DNA of 64,000 nt, taken from Sphingomonas changbaiensis NBRC 104936 (GTDB taxonomy: Bacteria > Pseudomonadota > Alphaproteobacteria > Sphingomonadales > Sphingomonadaceae). The stretch's first letter is position 1; every line of letters begins with the position of its first letter. The notes below the pieces were generated by a model. The model worked only from the letters and a program-made list of their open reading frames with translations. It was not told the origin of the DNA and ran no database searches. The DNA lies in NCBI RefSeq assembly GCF_000974765.1, contig NZ_BBWU01000003.1:1-64000 (forward strand). Reading direction: 5' to 3'. A program made the position numbers and the translations under genes. Positions 1 through 7,249 of this stretch are shown piece after piece.

Positions 1-23
1 GGGGTCGCGAGCGACAGCGAGCC

Positions 24-1025
24 CTATGCCGAACCGACCCCTCCACCATGCTTCGCATGGTTCCCCTCCCCGTTCCGGGGAGGATTTGAAATCCGCCACT
101 CGAATGCCGGCGCCGGTTCCCGGTCCGCCGTCATGAAGGCATCGGCCACGAGCCGCAGCGGCTCGTAATCGACGTGGCTCCGTCGCCCCTGGACCAGCTT
201 TGCGAACGCGGCATAGATGCCGGGATACTCGCCCAGGCCTGTCGGCGCGTGCGCCTGGCCGCCGATCTCGATCTCCGAGCCGCCGTGCCGCAGCACCACC
301 TCGGGTCCGCCCACCGGCTGGACGGTGATCGTCCATTCGTCCTCCGTCGTCGGGCACCAGTCGAACGTCGCCTCGATCGGGCCGTCCGCGACCGGGCTCG
401 ACAGTTTCAGTCGGGCGATGATCGGCTGCTGGCGATTTGCGGGAACGCGGAGCACCGCCTCGTCCAGGATCAGCTTGCCCGGCACGATCTTCACCGCGAT
501 CGACAGCGCGTTGATGCCGGGATCGAACACGCCGAAGCCGGCTGGCCCCCAGACCCAGTCCTGGCCAGGGTGATATTTGTTGACGTCCTCGTGCCAGCAG
601 ATGCGCATCGACGCGATCCGCGCGCCCGCAAGCACGTCGCGCGCCTGCTCGACCGCGGCCGCATATTGCGAATGCCAGGTGGTGAACAGCACGCGCCCCG
701 CCTTCTCGCAGTCGACCGCGAGTTCCTGGATTTGCCCGAGCGTCGATGCCGGCGGCTTTTCGAGCAGCATGTCGAGTCCGGCGGCGAGGCACTGGCGCGC
801 GATGTTGTAGCGCGGTTCCGGCGGCGTGCTGATCGTGACAGCATCAATCTCGCCTTTGAGCGCCTGAAGCAGGTCTTCGGTCGTCCGGAACACCGGCACC
901 CCGTCGGGTCCAGAGCCGGCCGTGGTGACGACGCCCTTCAGCTCATACCCGCCATGATTGGTGAGCGCCGGATAATGCTGGTCGCGCGCGATCTTGCCGT
1001 AACCGATGATCGCCAGCCGGATCAT
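24..1025 (-). CDS. Gfo/Idh/MocA-family oxidoreductase, probable D-galactose 1-dehydrogenase
   Basis: NAD(P)-dependent sugar dehydrogenase expected to oxidise D-galactose to galactono-lactone, the first step of the De Ley-Doudoroff route. The 333-residue protein starts MIRLAIIGYGKIA with the Rossmann glycine motif at residues 8-13, and has the family's EKP motif at 89-91 (Lys90 catalytic in the family). The ATG overlaps the dgoA stop by 4 bp (ATGA), and the next two upstream genes are dgoA and dgoK, which supports galactose over other sugars. The last 20 or so codons run through a palindromic intergenic repeat, so the C-terminus is probably not ancestral. Substrate is inferred from context; another aldose remains possible. 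Confidence 0.82.
   Translation of the reverse strand: MIRLAIIGYGKIARDQHYPALTNHGGYELKGVVTTAGSGPDGVPVFRTTEDLLQALKGEIDAVTISTPPEPRYNIARQCLAAGLDMLLEKPPASTLGQIQELAVDCEKAGRVLFTTWHSQYAAAVEQARDVLAGARIASMRICWHEDVNKYHPGQDWVWGPAGFGVFDPGINALSIAVKIVPGKLILDEAVLRVPANRQQPIIARLKLSSPVADGPIEATFDWCPTTEDEWTITVQPVGGPEVVLRHGGSEIEIGGQAHAPTGLGEYPGIYAAFAKLVQGRRSHVDYEPLRLVADAFMTADREPAPAFEWRISNPPRNGEGNHAKHGGGVGSA
46..83. repeat. Tandem small palindromes inside the 3' end of the dehydrogenase gene
   Basis: Two adjacent hairpins are visible: CCATGC-TTC-GCATGG at 46-60 and CCTCCCC-gttcc-GGGGAGG at 65-83. Short GC-rich palindromes of this kind recur between genes in this window (5941, 35085, 35211). This copy is read through by the minus-strand dehydrogenase frame, whose stop lies beyond it at 24-26. 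Confidence 0.6.
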
Positions 1026-1651
1026 GCCCGCACTCCCGCAACATAGGCGCGCGCGGCGTCGGCGACCTGGGCGGCGCTCTGCCCCGGCTTGAACAGCCCG
1101 GAGCCGAGCCCGAAGCCGCTCGCGCCTGCCTCCGTCCAGGGCCGCATCGTGTCCGGCTTGACGCCACCGACGACGATCAGCGGCACATCGTGCGGCAGGA
1201 CCGCCTTGATCGCCTTGAGAACCGCGGGGGACGCCGCTTCGGCCGGGAAAAATTTCAGCGCATGCGCGCCGGCCTTCAGCGCGCAGAACGCCTCGCTCGG
1301 GGTGAAGAAGCCAGGCGCGGCGACCAGGCCTTCGTCCCACGTTTCCCTGATCACGGCCGCGTCGCTGGACGGCGAGACGATGATCCGGCCGCCCGCGCGC
1401 GCAGCCCGCTTGACGTCGTCGGGGTCCAGCACCGTGCCGGCGCCGATCAGGGCCTCGCTGCCGAACCTTTTTGCCAGCCGCTCGATGCTGACGAACGGAT
1501 CGGGCGAGTTCAGCGGGACTTCCACGATCCGGATGCCGGCGCCGATGATGGCGTCGCCGACCGCCTCGACCTCGTCAGGACGCACGCCGCGGATGATCGC
1601 GATCAGCGGACATTCGGCGAGGTAGCGGGTGAAATCGGCAAGGGCAGTCAT
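1022..1651 (-). CDS. dgoA: 2-dehydro-3-deoxy-6-phosphogalactonate aldolase
   Basis: Cleaves 2-keto-3-deoxy-6-phosphogalactonate to pyruvate and D-glyceraldehyde-3-phosphate in the cytoplasm. The 209-residue protein has normal length for the class I KDPG/KDPGal aldolase family. Visible active-site elements are Arg21 (IIRG), Glu44 (IVEVP) and the Schiff-base Lys133 in ALKFFPAE, followed by VGGVKP and the phosphate-binding GLGSGLF. It overlaps dgoK and the galactose dehydrogenase by 4 bp at each end, so the three are a translationally coupled operon. The sequence alone does not exclude KDPG as substrate; the neighbouring DgoK and DgoD favour the galacto isomer. Confidence 0.92.
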   Translation of the reverse strand: MTALADFTRYLAECPLIAIIRGVRPDEVEAVGDAIIGAGIRIVEVPLNSPDPFVSIERLAKRFGSEALIGAGTVLDPDDVKRAARAGGRIIVSPSSDAAVIRETWDEGLVAAPGFFTPSEAFCALKAGAHALKFFPAEAASPAVLKAIKAVLPHDVPLIVVGGVKPDTMRPWTEAGASGFGLGSGLFKPGQSAAQVADAARAYVAGVRA

Positions 1652-2538
1652 GTCAGTCTCTCCGCAATCGCGCGCGCCCCGAGCAGGAACGCGCGCTCGC
1701 CGTCGATCTGTCGGGCTTCGCGTCCGGCCAGGCTGAGCGCCTCGGCATAGAGCGCAGTCAGGTCCGGACGGCCGACCAGCGCGACAGGGCCCTCGCCGCC
1801 GAATGCGAGGCCGATCCGCACGTCCGCGCCGATCAAAAGGCCGCTGGCGTAGGATGCATCATCGCATGCGCCGACGTTCAGCAGATAACGCGCGCGGATC
1901 GAGAAGAGTTCGGCGGTGAGGTCGTCGCAGCCGAGCCCATGCTCCGCCCCGGCGCGGAAATTGTCGTTCGGTACGACCTTGCCCTGCAGGCGGTCCATCA
2001 GGATGCCGTGGCGCGAGAGGGTGCTGAACAGCTCTCCGGTCATCACCGTACGGAATGGCCCGATCGCGCGACCCTGCAGCCGCACCCATTTTGCATGGGT
2101 ACCGGGGTGACAAAGCAGGCCGTCCGGCTGCAGGCCGGCCGCCAGTCCGCCGAAAATCTGCACTTCCTCGCCGCGCATCACGTCGGCGTCCCGCCCGTAA
2201 CGGTAGCTCACGCCCGGCACGATGCAGACGCCGTCCTCCGGCCAGCGCATCGCGTCGACGATCCCATCGAGCGTGGCAGGGGCGGGTACATAAGCCGCCT
2301 CGATCCAGCCCCGGTTCGAGCCGATCATGCCCGCGAGCAGTATCGGCCTGTCGCCATGCTGCTGCCGAAGCGCCGCAATCTCGCTGGGGAATCCGCCCGG
2401 TTCGACTTTCAGCACGCCGAGGCCGTCGTCGAGCAATTCGCGGGTCTCGCCGTTCGCAGCGACCGCCCAGGCGCGGCGGTTGGTCGTGCCCCAATCGACC
2501 GCGATGAACCCGTCAGACCAGTCGAACCGTCCCGCCAT
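1648..2538 (-). CDS. dgoK: 2-dehydro-3-deoxygalactonokinase
   Basis: Phosphorylates 2-keto-3-deoxygalactonate with ATP to give the DgoA substrate. The 296-residue protein matches the DgoK family: an N-terminal phosphate loop AVDWGTTNRRAW (13-24), LLAGMIGSNRGW, VPGVSYR, and the LCHPGTHAKWV segment conserved in this kinase family. It is the first gene of the minus-strand operon dgoK-dgoA-dehydrogenase. Its start codon lies next to, or overlaps, the start region of the divergent lactonase gene, so the promoters of the two arms must share or overlap coding DNA around 2520-2600. Confidence 0.92.
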   Translation of the reverse strand: MAGRFDWSDGFIAVDWGTTNRRAWAVAANGETRELLDDGLGVLKVEPGGFPSEIAALRQQHGDRPILLAGMIGSNRGWIEAAYVPAPATLDGIVDAMRWPEDGVCIVPGVSYRYGRDADVMRGEEVQIFGGLAAGLQPDGLLCHPGTHAKWVRLQGRAIGPFRTVMTGELFSTLSRHGILMDRLQGKVVPNDNFRAGAEHGLGCDDLTAELFSIRARYLLNVGACDDASYASGLLIGADVRIGLAFGGEGPVALVGRPDLTALYAEALSLAGREARQIDGERAFLLGARAIAERLT

Positions 2539-2545
2539 GCGGTTG

Positions 2546-2570
2546 GGAACGGTCGGGCCGCAACTTCGTT
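2546..2570 (+). promoter_or_regulatory. EcfG-like (general stress sigma) promoter motif, weak evidence
   Basis: GGAAC at 2546-2550, a 16-bp spacer, then CGTT at 2567-2570 is an exact match to the alphaproteobacterial EcfG consensus. It sits in the dgoK/lactonase divergent start region, pointing toward the lactonase. About one such match is expected by chance in both strands of 64 kb when two spacer lengths are allowed, so position is the only extra support. Confidence 0.25.
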
Positions 2571-2572
2571 TC

Positions 2573-3451
2573 GTGATCGTGATCGAACATTCCGCAGCCG
2601 AACCGATCGCACCGGTCGAGGCCGTGCTCGGAGAAGGCCCCGTCTGGGTGGAACGGGATCAGGCGCTCTGGTGGGTCGACATCAAGGGTCCCGCCGTGTT
2701 CCGCTGGACGGAAGCGGGCGGTGTCGCGCGGTGGACGCCGCCGCTCCGGATCGGCTCGCTGGCACCCGCGGAGCGCGGCGGCTTTGTCGCCGGAACGGAG
2801 CGAGGCTTTTTCTGGGCCGATCCGGAAGCCGGCCTTTACGAGGCGATCGCGGACCCCGAAGCCCTGATGCACGACAATCGATTCAACGACGGCAAGGTCG
2901 ATCGCGCCGGCCGCTTCTGGGCGGGAACGATGGATGATCGCGAGGAGCTGGCCCAGGGCGGCCTCTACCGCCTCGATCCTGATCTCAGCTGGCGACTGGT
3001 AGACGACGGCTACATGGTCACCAACGGTCCCGCGTTCAGCCCGGACGGGCGGACCATGTATCATACGGATTCGGTCAAGCGGCTGATCTACGCATTCGAC
3101 CTGGACAGTGACGGGAATGCGTCCAACCGCCGGCCGTTCGTCAGCTTCCTCGAAGAACACGGACATCCCGACGGCATGACGGTAGATTCAGAAGGCTGCC
3201 TCTGGATCGCCTTCTGGAACGGCTGGTGCGTGCGCCGGGTGTCGCCCGAGGCGGATGTGCTCCAGACCGTCAACCTGCCGGTCGAACGGCCGACCAGCTG
3301 CGCGTTCGGTGGCCCCGCGCTTGATCGCTTGTTCGTCACGTCCGCCCGCGTCGGCCTCAATGAAAATGCGCTCGCCGTGCAACCTTTGGCGGGCGCGCTC
3401 TTTATGTTCGAAACGAATGTGCGCGGCATTGCCGAGCGGCCGTTCGGATAA
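2573..3451 (+). CDS. SMP-30/gluconolactonase-family lactonase, probable galactonolactonase
   Basis: Hydrolyses the aldonolactone made by the galactose dehydrogenase, giving galactonate. Six-bladed propeller landmarks of the SMP-30/regucalcin family are present: LGEGPVW (metal Glu), FNDGKVD, TNGPAFSPDGRTMYHTDS and HPDGMTVDSEG, whose Asn/Asp residues bind the divalent metal in the family. Start is uncertain: GTG 2573 is used here because ATG 2537 would overlap the divergent dgoK start; GTG 2579 is also possible. No clear ribosome-binding site precedes any of them. Lactone specificity is inferred from the gene cluster. Confidence 0.85.
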   Translation: MIVIEHSAAEPIAPVEAVLGEGPVWVERDQALWWVDIKGPAVFRWTEAGGVARWTPPLRIGSLAPAERGGFVAGTERGFFWADPEAGLYEAIADPEALMHDNRFNDGKVDRAGRFWAGTMDDREELAQGGLYRLDPDLSWRLVDDGYMVTNGPAFSPDGRTMYHTDSVKRLIYAFDLDSDGNASNRRPFVSFLEEHGHPDGMTVDSEGCLWIAFWNGWCVRRVSPEADVLQTVNLPVERPTSCAFGGPALDRLFVTSARVGLNENALAVQPLAGALFMFETNVRGIAERPFG

Positions 3452-3482
3452 AGCCTGGGAGGGCAGAGCCATCGCAAACTTC

Positions 3483-4778
3483 ATGTTCTGCACCGGGATC
3501 GAAAACAGCGTCCCGACCATCAACAACGGCAAGACTCGCGTCGATGAGATGGAGGTGTGCGGCCATTACAAGCACTGGCGCACCGACTTCGACCTGCTCG
3601 AGGACATGGGCATCCCCTATGTCCGCTACGGCCCGCCGATCCACACGACCTTCCTCGGGCCCGGCAAGTACGACTGGGAATTCGCCGATATGACGTTCGC
3701 GGATCTGCGGCGGCGGGACATCACGCCGATCGTGGACCTGTGCCATTTCGGGGTGCCGGACTGGATCGGCAATTTCCAGAACACCGACTTTCCCGAGCTG
3801 TTTGCGGACTATGCGTCCGCCTTTGCGGAGCGGTTTCCCTGGGTCCAGCTCTACACGCCGGTCAACGAGATGTTCATCTGCGCGACCTTCTCTGCGCGGA
3901 TCGGCTGGTGGAACGAGCAGATGCACGGGGACAAGCCGTTCGTCACCGCGCTCAAGAACATCGTCAAGGCCAATGTGCTGGCGATGCAGTGCATCCTGAA
4001 GCGCCGCGCCAATGCGATCTTCATCCAGTCCGAATCGTCGGAATATTTCCACGCCGAGAACCCGGCTGCGATCGGTCCGGCCGAAGTCCTGAATTCGATG
4101 CGGTTTCTGTCGCTCGACCTGAACTATGGCCGTCGCGTCGATTCCGAAATGTACGAGTATCTGTTCGATAACGGCATGACCAAGGAGGAATATCATTTCT
4201 TCCTTGGCAACCGCATCAAGCAGCACTGCATCCTCGGCAACGACTATTACTGGACCAACGAGCACCGGGTCAGCGCCGATGGCACGTCGGTCGCGTCGGG
4301 AGAAGTGTTCGGCTACACCGAGATCACGCGCCAATATTACGACCGCTATCGGCTGCCGGTGATGCATACCGAGACCAACCTGATCGAGGGCCCGAACGGC
4401 GATGAAGCCGTGCAGTGGCTCTGGAAGGAATGGGCGAGCGTGCTGCGGCTTAGGAACGACGGCATCCCGACCGTCGGCTTCACCTGGTATTCGCTGACCG
4501 ACCAGGTCGATTGGGATTGCGCCCTTCGTGAGCAGCGCGGCACGGTCAACCCGCTCGGCCTCTACGACCTCGATCGGAATATCCGCGCCGTCGGCAAGGC
4601 CTATAAGCAGCTGATCCGCGACTGGCGCGACGTGCTGCCGGCATCCAGCGTGTGCCTGGTCGTGCCGATCGTGCCGCCGTCTCACTACAACATCATGGAA
4701 GAGCGAGAGGTCGAACGCCACCAGCGCGTCGTCAATCTCCGTCCGACCACCACTCAGTCCAACCCGCAAGCCGGCTGA
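3483..4778 (+). CDS. Glycoside hydrolase family 1-like glycosidase
   Basis: A 431-residue TIM-barrel protein related to GH1 beta-glycosidases. The acid/base region reads TPVNEM (Glu129) and the candidate nucleophile HTETN (Glu297); GH1 consensus is TxNEP and (I/V)TENG, so both motifs are recognisable but divergent. A GH1-like aromatic segment FTWYSLTDQVDWD follows. There is no signal peptide, so it would act in the cytoplasm. It lies 31 bp after the lactonase and 5 bp before dgoD, suggesting it releases galactose or a related sugar from an imported glycoside. A GGGAGGG at 3457-3463 is 19 bp from the chosen ATG. It is ideally spaced only for an in-frame ATC at 3471, so the start is unsure. Confidence 0.75.
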   Translation: MFCTGIENSVPTINNGKTRVDEMEVCGHYKHWRTDFDLLEDMGIPYVRYGPPIHTTFLGPGKYDWEFADMTFADLRRRDITPIVDLCHFGVPDWIGNFQNTDFPELFADYASAFAERFPWVQLYTPVNEMFICATFSARIGWWNEQMHGDKPFVTALKNIVKANVLAMQCILKRRANAIFIQSESSEYFHAENPAAIGPAEVLNSMRFLSLDLNYGRRVDSEMYEYLFDNGMTKEEYHFFLGNRIKQHCILGNDYYWTNEHRVSADGTSVASGEVFGYTEITRQYYDRYRLPVMHTETNLIEGPNGDEAVQWLWKEWASVLRLRNDGIPTVGFTWYSLTDQVDWDCALREQRGTVNPLGLYDLDRNIRAVGKAYKQLIRDWRDVLPASSVCLVVPIVPPSHYNIMEEREVERHQRVVNLRPTTTQSNPQAG

Positions 4779-4783
4779 TCGGG

Positions 4784-5926
4784 ATGCAGATCGGGCGGAT
4801 CGAGACCTTCATCGTCCCGCCACGCTGGCTGTTCGTGCGGGTCGAGGCCGATGACGGCCATTTCGGCTGGGGAGAGGCGAGCCTGGAAGGTCATGCCGAA
4901 GCGGTCGAAGGCACGTTCGAAGCCTATCGCGACCGCTTCGTCGGGCACGACCCGTTCCGGATCGAGGACATCTGGCAGATCGGTTACCGCAGCGGATTCT
5001 ATCGCGGCGGCCCGGTGTTCATGTCGGCGCTGTCCGGGCTCGATCAGGCGCTGTGGGACCTGAAGGGCCGGGCGCTGGGCGTTCCGGCCTGGGAGCTGCT
5101 CGGCGGCCGGGTGCGCGATCGCATCCGCGCCTATGCCTGGATCGGCGGCGACCGGCCGGGCGAGATCGGTGCGGCGGCCAAGGCGCGCGCGGCGCAAGGC
5201 TTTTCCGCGGTCAAGATGAACGCGACCGCCGAGCTCGACTGGCTCGGCACGCCGAAGCTGCTGGAGGAAGTCGTCGCGCGCGTCGAGGCGGCGCAGGCCG
5301 AAGGCATGGATGTCGGGCTCGACTTCCATGGCCGCGTCCACCGTCCGATGGCCAAGCAACTCGCCAAATTGCTCGAGCCGCTCGGGCTCCTCTTCATCGA
5401 AGAGCCGCTGCTTTCGGAGAATCACGAAGGCCTGATCCAGATCGCGCAGTTGGTATCGACCCCGATCGCGCTCGGCGAACGGCTTTATTCGCGCTGGGAT
5501 TTCAAACGATTCTTTGAATCAGGGGCAGTCGATATCATCCAGCCGGACCTGAGCCACGCCGGTGGCCTGTCCGAATGCCGGCGCATTGCGTCGATGGCGG
5601 AGGCGTATGACGTGGCCGTCGCGCCGCATTGCCCCTTGGGCCCGCTTGCGCTCGCCGCCTGCCTGCAGCTGGCCGGCAGCGCGCCCAACGTCGCCATACA
5701 GGAAATGTCGCTCGGCATTCATTACAACACCGGCGGGCATGACCTGTTGAACTTCGTGGTCAACAAGGACGCGCTGAGCCCAGTCGACGGCTATCTGCCG
5801 ATCCCCACGGGGCCCGGTCTGGGCATCGAGATCGACGAGGCCGCGGTGCGAGAGGCAGACAAGGATCGCCATCGCTGGCGCAACCCGGTCTGGCGCACCC
5901 GCGACGGGAGCTTTGCGGAATGGTGA
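4784..5926 (+). CDS. dgoD: D-galactonate dehydratase (enolase superfamily)
   Basis: Dehydrates D-galactonate to 2-keto-3-deoxygalactonate. The 380-residue protein has the enolase-superfamily layout and the DgoD residues in register with the E. coli enzyme (offset of three): Asp180 and His182 in GLDFHGR, Glu206 in FIEEPL, Glu232 in GERLYS, and His282 in APHCPLG. The start at ATG 4784 begins MQIGRIETFIVPPRWLF, which matches the conserved N-terminus; longer frames upstream overlap the glycosidase. It completes the galactose pathway with the genes on the other strand. Confidence 0.94.
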   Translation: MQIGRIETFIVPPRWLFVRVEADDGHFGWGEASLEGHAEAVEGTFEAYRDRFVGHDPFRIEDIWQIGYRSGFYRGGPVFMSALSGLDQALWDLKGRALGVPAWELLGGRVRDRIRAYAWIGGDRPGEIGAAAKARAAQGFSAVKMNATAELDWLGTPKLLEEVVARVEAAQAEGMDVGLDFHGRVHRPMAKQLAKLLEPLGLLFIEEPLLSENHEGLIQIAQLVSTPIALGERLYSRWDFKRFFESGAVDIIQPDLSHAGGLSECRRIASMAEAYDVAVAPHCPLGPLALAACLQLAGSAPNVAIQEMSLGIHYNTGGHDLLNFVVNKDALSPVDGYLPIPTGPGLGIEIDEAAVREADKDRHRWRNPVWRTRDGSFAEW

Positions 5927-5940
5927 GGAACGGCCCTGAT

Positions 5941-5963
5941 CCCTCTTCCCGTCGGGGAGAGGG
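5941..5963. terminator. Palindrome between convergent genes, probable bidirectional terminator
   Basis: A 10-bp GC-rich stem (CCCTCTTCCC / GGGGAGAGGG, one mismatch) with a 3-nt loop lies between the dgoD stop and the convergent small gene. It is followed on the plus strand by TTTAA, and GATC-containing outer arms extend the symmetry. Confidence 0.5.
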
Positions 5964-5970
5964 TTTAAGA

Positions 5971-6213
5971 TCAGGCCGCGATGCTGAGCTGGCCGCCGTG
6001 ATAGCGGGCGTCACGCGCCGCTTCGTCGGCCGTCTGCGGCCGCAGATAGGAAACGGTCAGGCGCCGTCCGAACACATCGTCGCCGCACATCCGGACCTTG
6101 GCGTCTTCCGCCCCTTCGGGCAGCCGGTCGCGGACCGCGGAGAGAAGATCGATCATATGGTCGAGCGACACCTGATCCTCGACCTCGAAGAAATCACGAA
6201 CCAAACGAGTCAT
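5971..6213 (-). CDS. Small hypothetical protein
   Basis: An 80-residue acidic cytoplasmic protein with no recognised domain; it starts MTRLVRDFFEVEDQVSLDHM and ends in a hydrophilic ARYHGGQLSIAA tail. An alternative in-frame ATG at 6243 would add ten residues. The internal start is preferred because a G-rich stretch directly precedes it. It is convergent with dgoD and diverges from the mutarotase gene. Function unknown. Confidence 0.6.
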   Translation of the reverse strand: MTRLVRDFFEVEDQVSLDHMIDLLSAVRDRLPEGAEDAKVRMCGDDVFGRRLTVSYLRPQTADEAARDARYHGGQLSIAA

Positions 6214-6350
6214 ATGCGCCCCCCCGGGCACGAAATTGAACATGTACGCCTTATGCGTCGGCGCTACTTAATGGAGCGTGACTCGGGCAGAAAGCCCATT
6301 GCGGTGACTACGATATCGCTTTCTGTGGATAACCTAGGTGAGGGTCGGCC

Positions 6351-7199
6351 ATGATAGCGATCGGCGCCGCGGGCTACGAGCTGGTGCTGGCGCCCGGCAT
6401 CGGCGGCGCGATCGCTCGCTTCGCGCACCGGGGCAAGGCGGTGCTGCGCGGCGCTGACGCACCCAACAGCCCGCTCGATTGCGGCTGCTTCCCGCTTGTG
6501 CCCTATTGCAACCGCATCCGCGGCGGCCGCTTCAACTTTCGCGGCCGCACGGTCGAGCTTGCGCCCAATATGAAGGGCGATCCCAGCCCGCTGCACGGGC
6601 AGGGCTGGCTCGGCCCCTGGTTGGTCGAGAGCCAGGGGGCCGACTGCGCCTGCCTGTTCTTCGCGCATCAGCCCGGCGAATGGCCCTGGGCCTATGAATC
6701 GCGCCAGACCTTCAGTCTTGGCGACGATGGACTGGAGGCCGAAATCGAATGCAGGAACCTGTCGGGTGACCCGATGCCGTGCGGCCTGGGTTTCCATCCC
6801 TATTTCCCCTGCGATGCGGGAACACGGATCGACACTCGGGTCGCGCAGGTCTGGGAAGTGGACGACAAGGTTCTTCCGACCGGCACCGCGCCCGCGACGG
6901 GCCGCTATGCGCTCGACGACCAACCTGCCTGCGCGCGTGGCCTGGACAATGGCTATGACGGCTGGAGCGGGGAGATGCGACTGACCGACGGGGATCGGGT
7001 TCGCCGGATGGCGTCGCCCGATGCGCGCTTTTTCCAGATATATTCGCCGCCCGAAGGGTGCCTGCTTGCGGCCGAGCCGGTGAGCCATGCCAACGCGGCG
7101 CTCAACGAGCCGGAAGCGAAATGGCCGGAGTTGGGCCTGCGCGTGCTTGGGCCGGGCGAGTCCATGCGGTTGCGAATGACCCTGGGCGTACGGCACTAG
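6351..7199 (+). CDS. Aldose 1-epimerase (mutarotase)
   Basis: Interconverts alpha and beta anomers of aldoses, supplying the beta-galactose that sugar dehydrogenases normally use. The 282-residue protein has family landmarks PYCNRIRGGRF, LHGQGWLGPW (first catalytic His), GFHPYFP (second His) and EPVSHANAALN near the C-terminus. The ATG at 6351 begins MIAIGAAGYELVLAP just after a short AT-containing leader. Its closeness to the galactose pathway suggests a galactose mutarotase role, though family members are often promiscuous. Confidence 0.88.
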   Translation: MIAIGAAGYELVLAPGIGGAIARFAHRGKAVLRGADAPNSPLDCGCFPLVPYCNRIRGGRFNFRGRTVELAPNMKGDPSPLHGQGWLGPWLVESQGADCACLFFAHQPGEWPWAYESRQTFSLGDDGLEAEIECRNLSGDPMPCGLGFHPYFPCDAGTRIDTRVAQVWEVDDKVLPTGTAPATGRYALDDQPACARGLDNGYDGWSGEMRLTDGDRVRRMASPDARFFQIYSPPEGCLLAAEPVSHANAALNEPEAKWPELGLRVLGPGESMRLRMTLGVRH

Positions 7200-7249
7200 C
7201 AAGGACAAAGCGGTTGTGGGGCCGGAATGAACTGGTCTAGTTTCGGACC

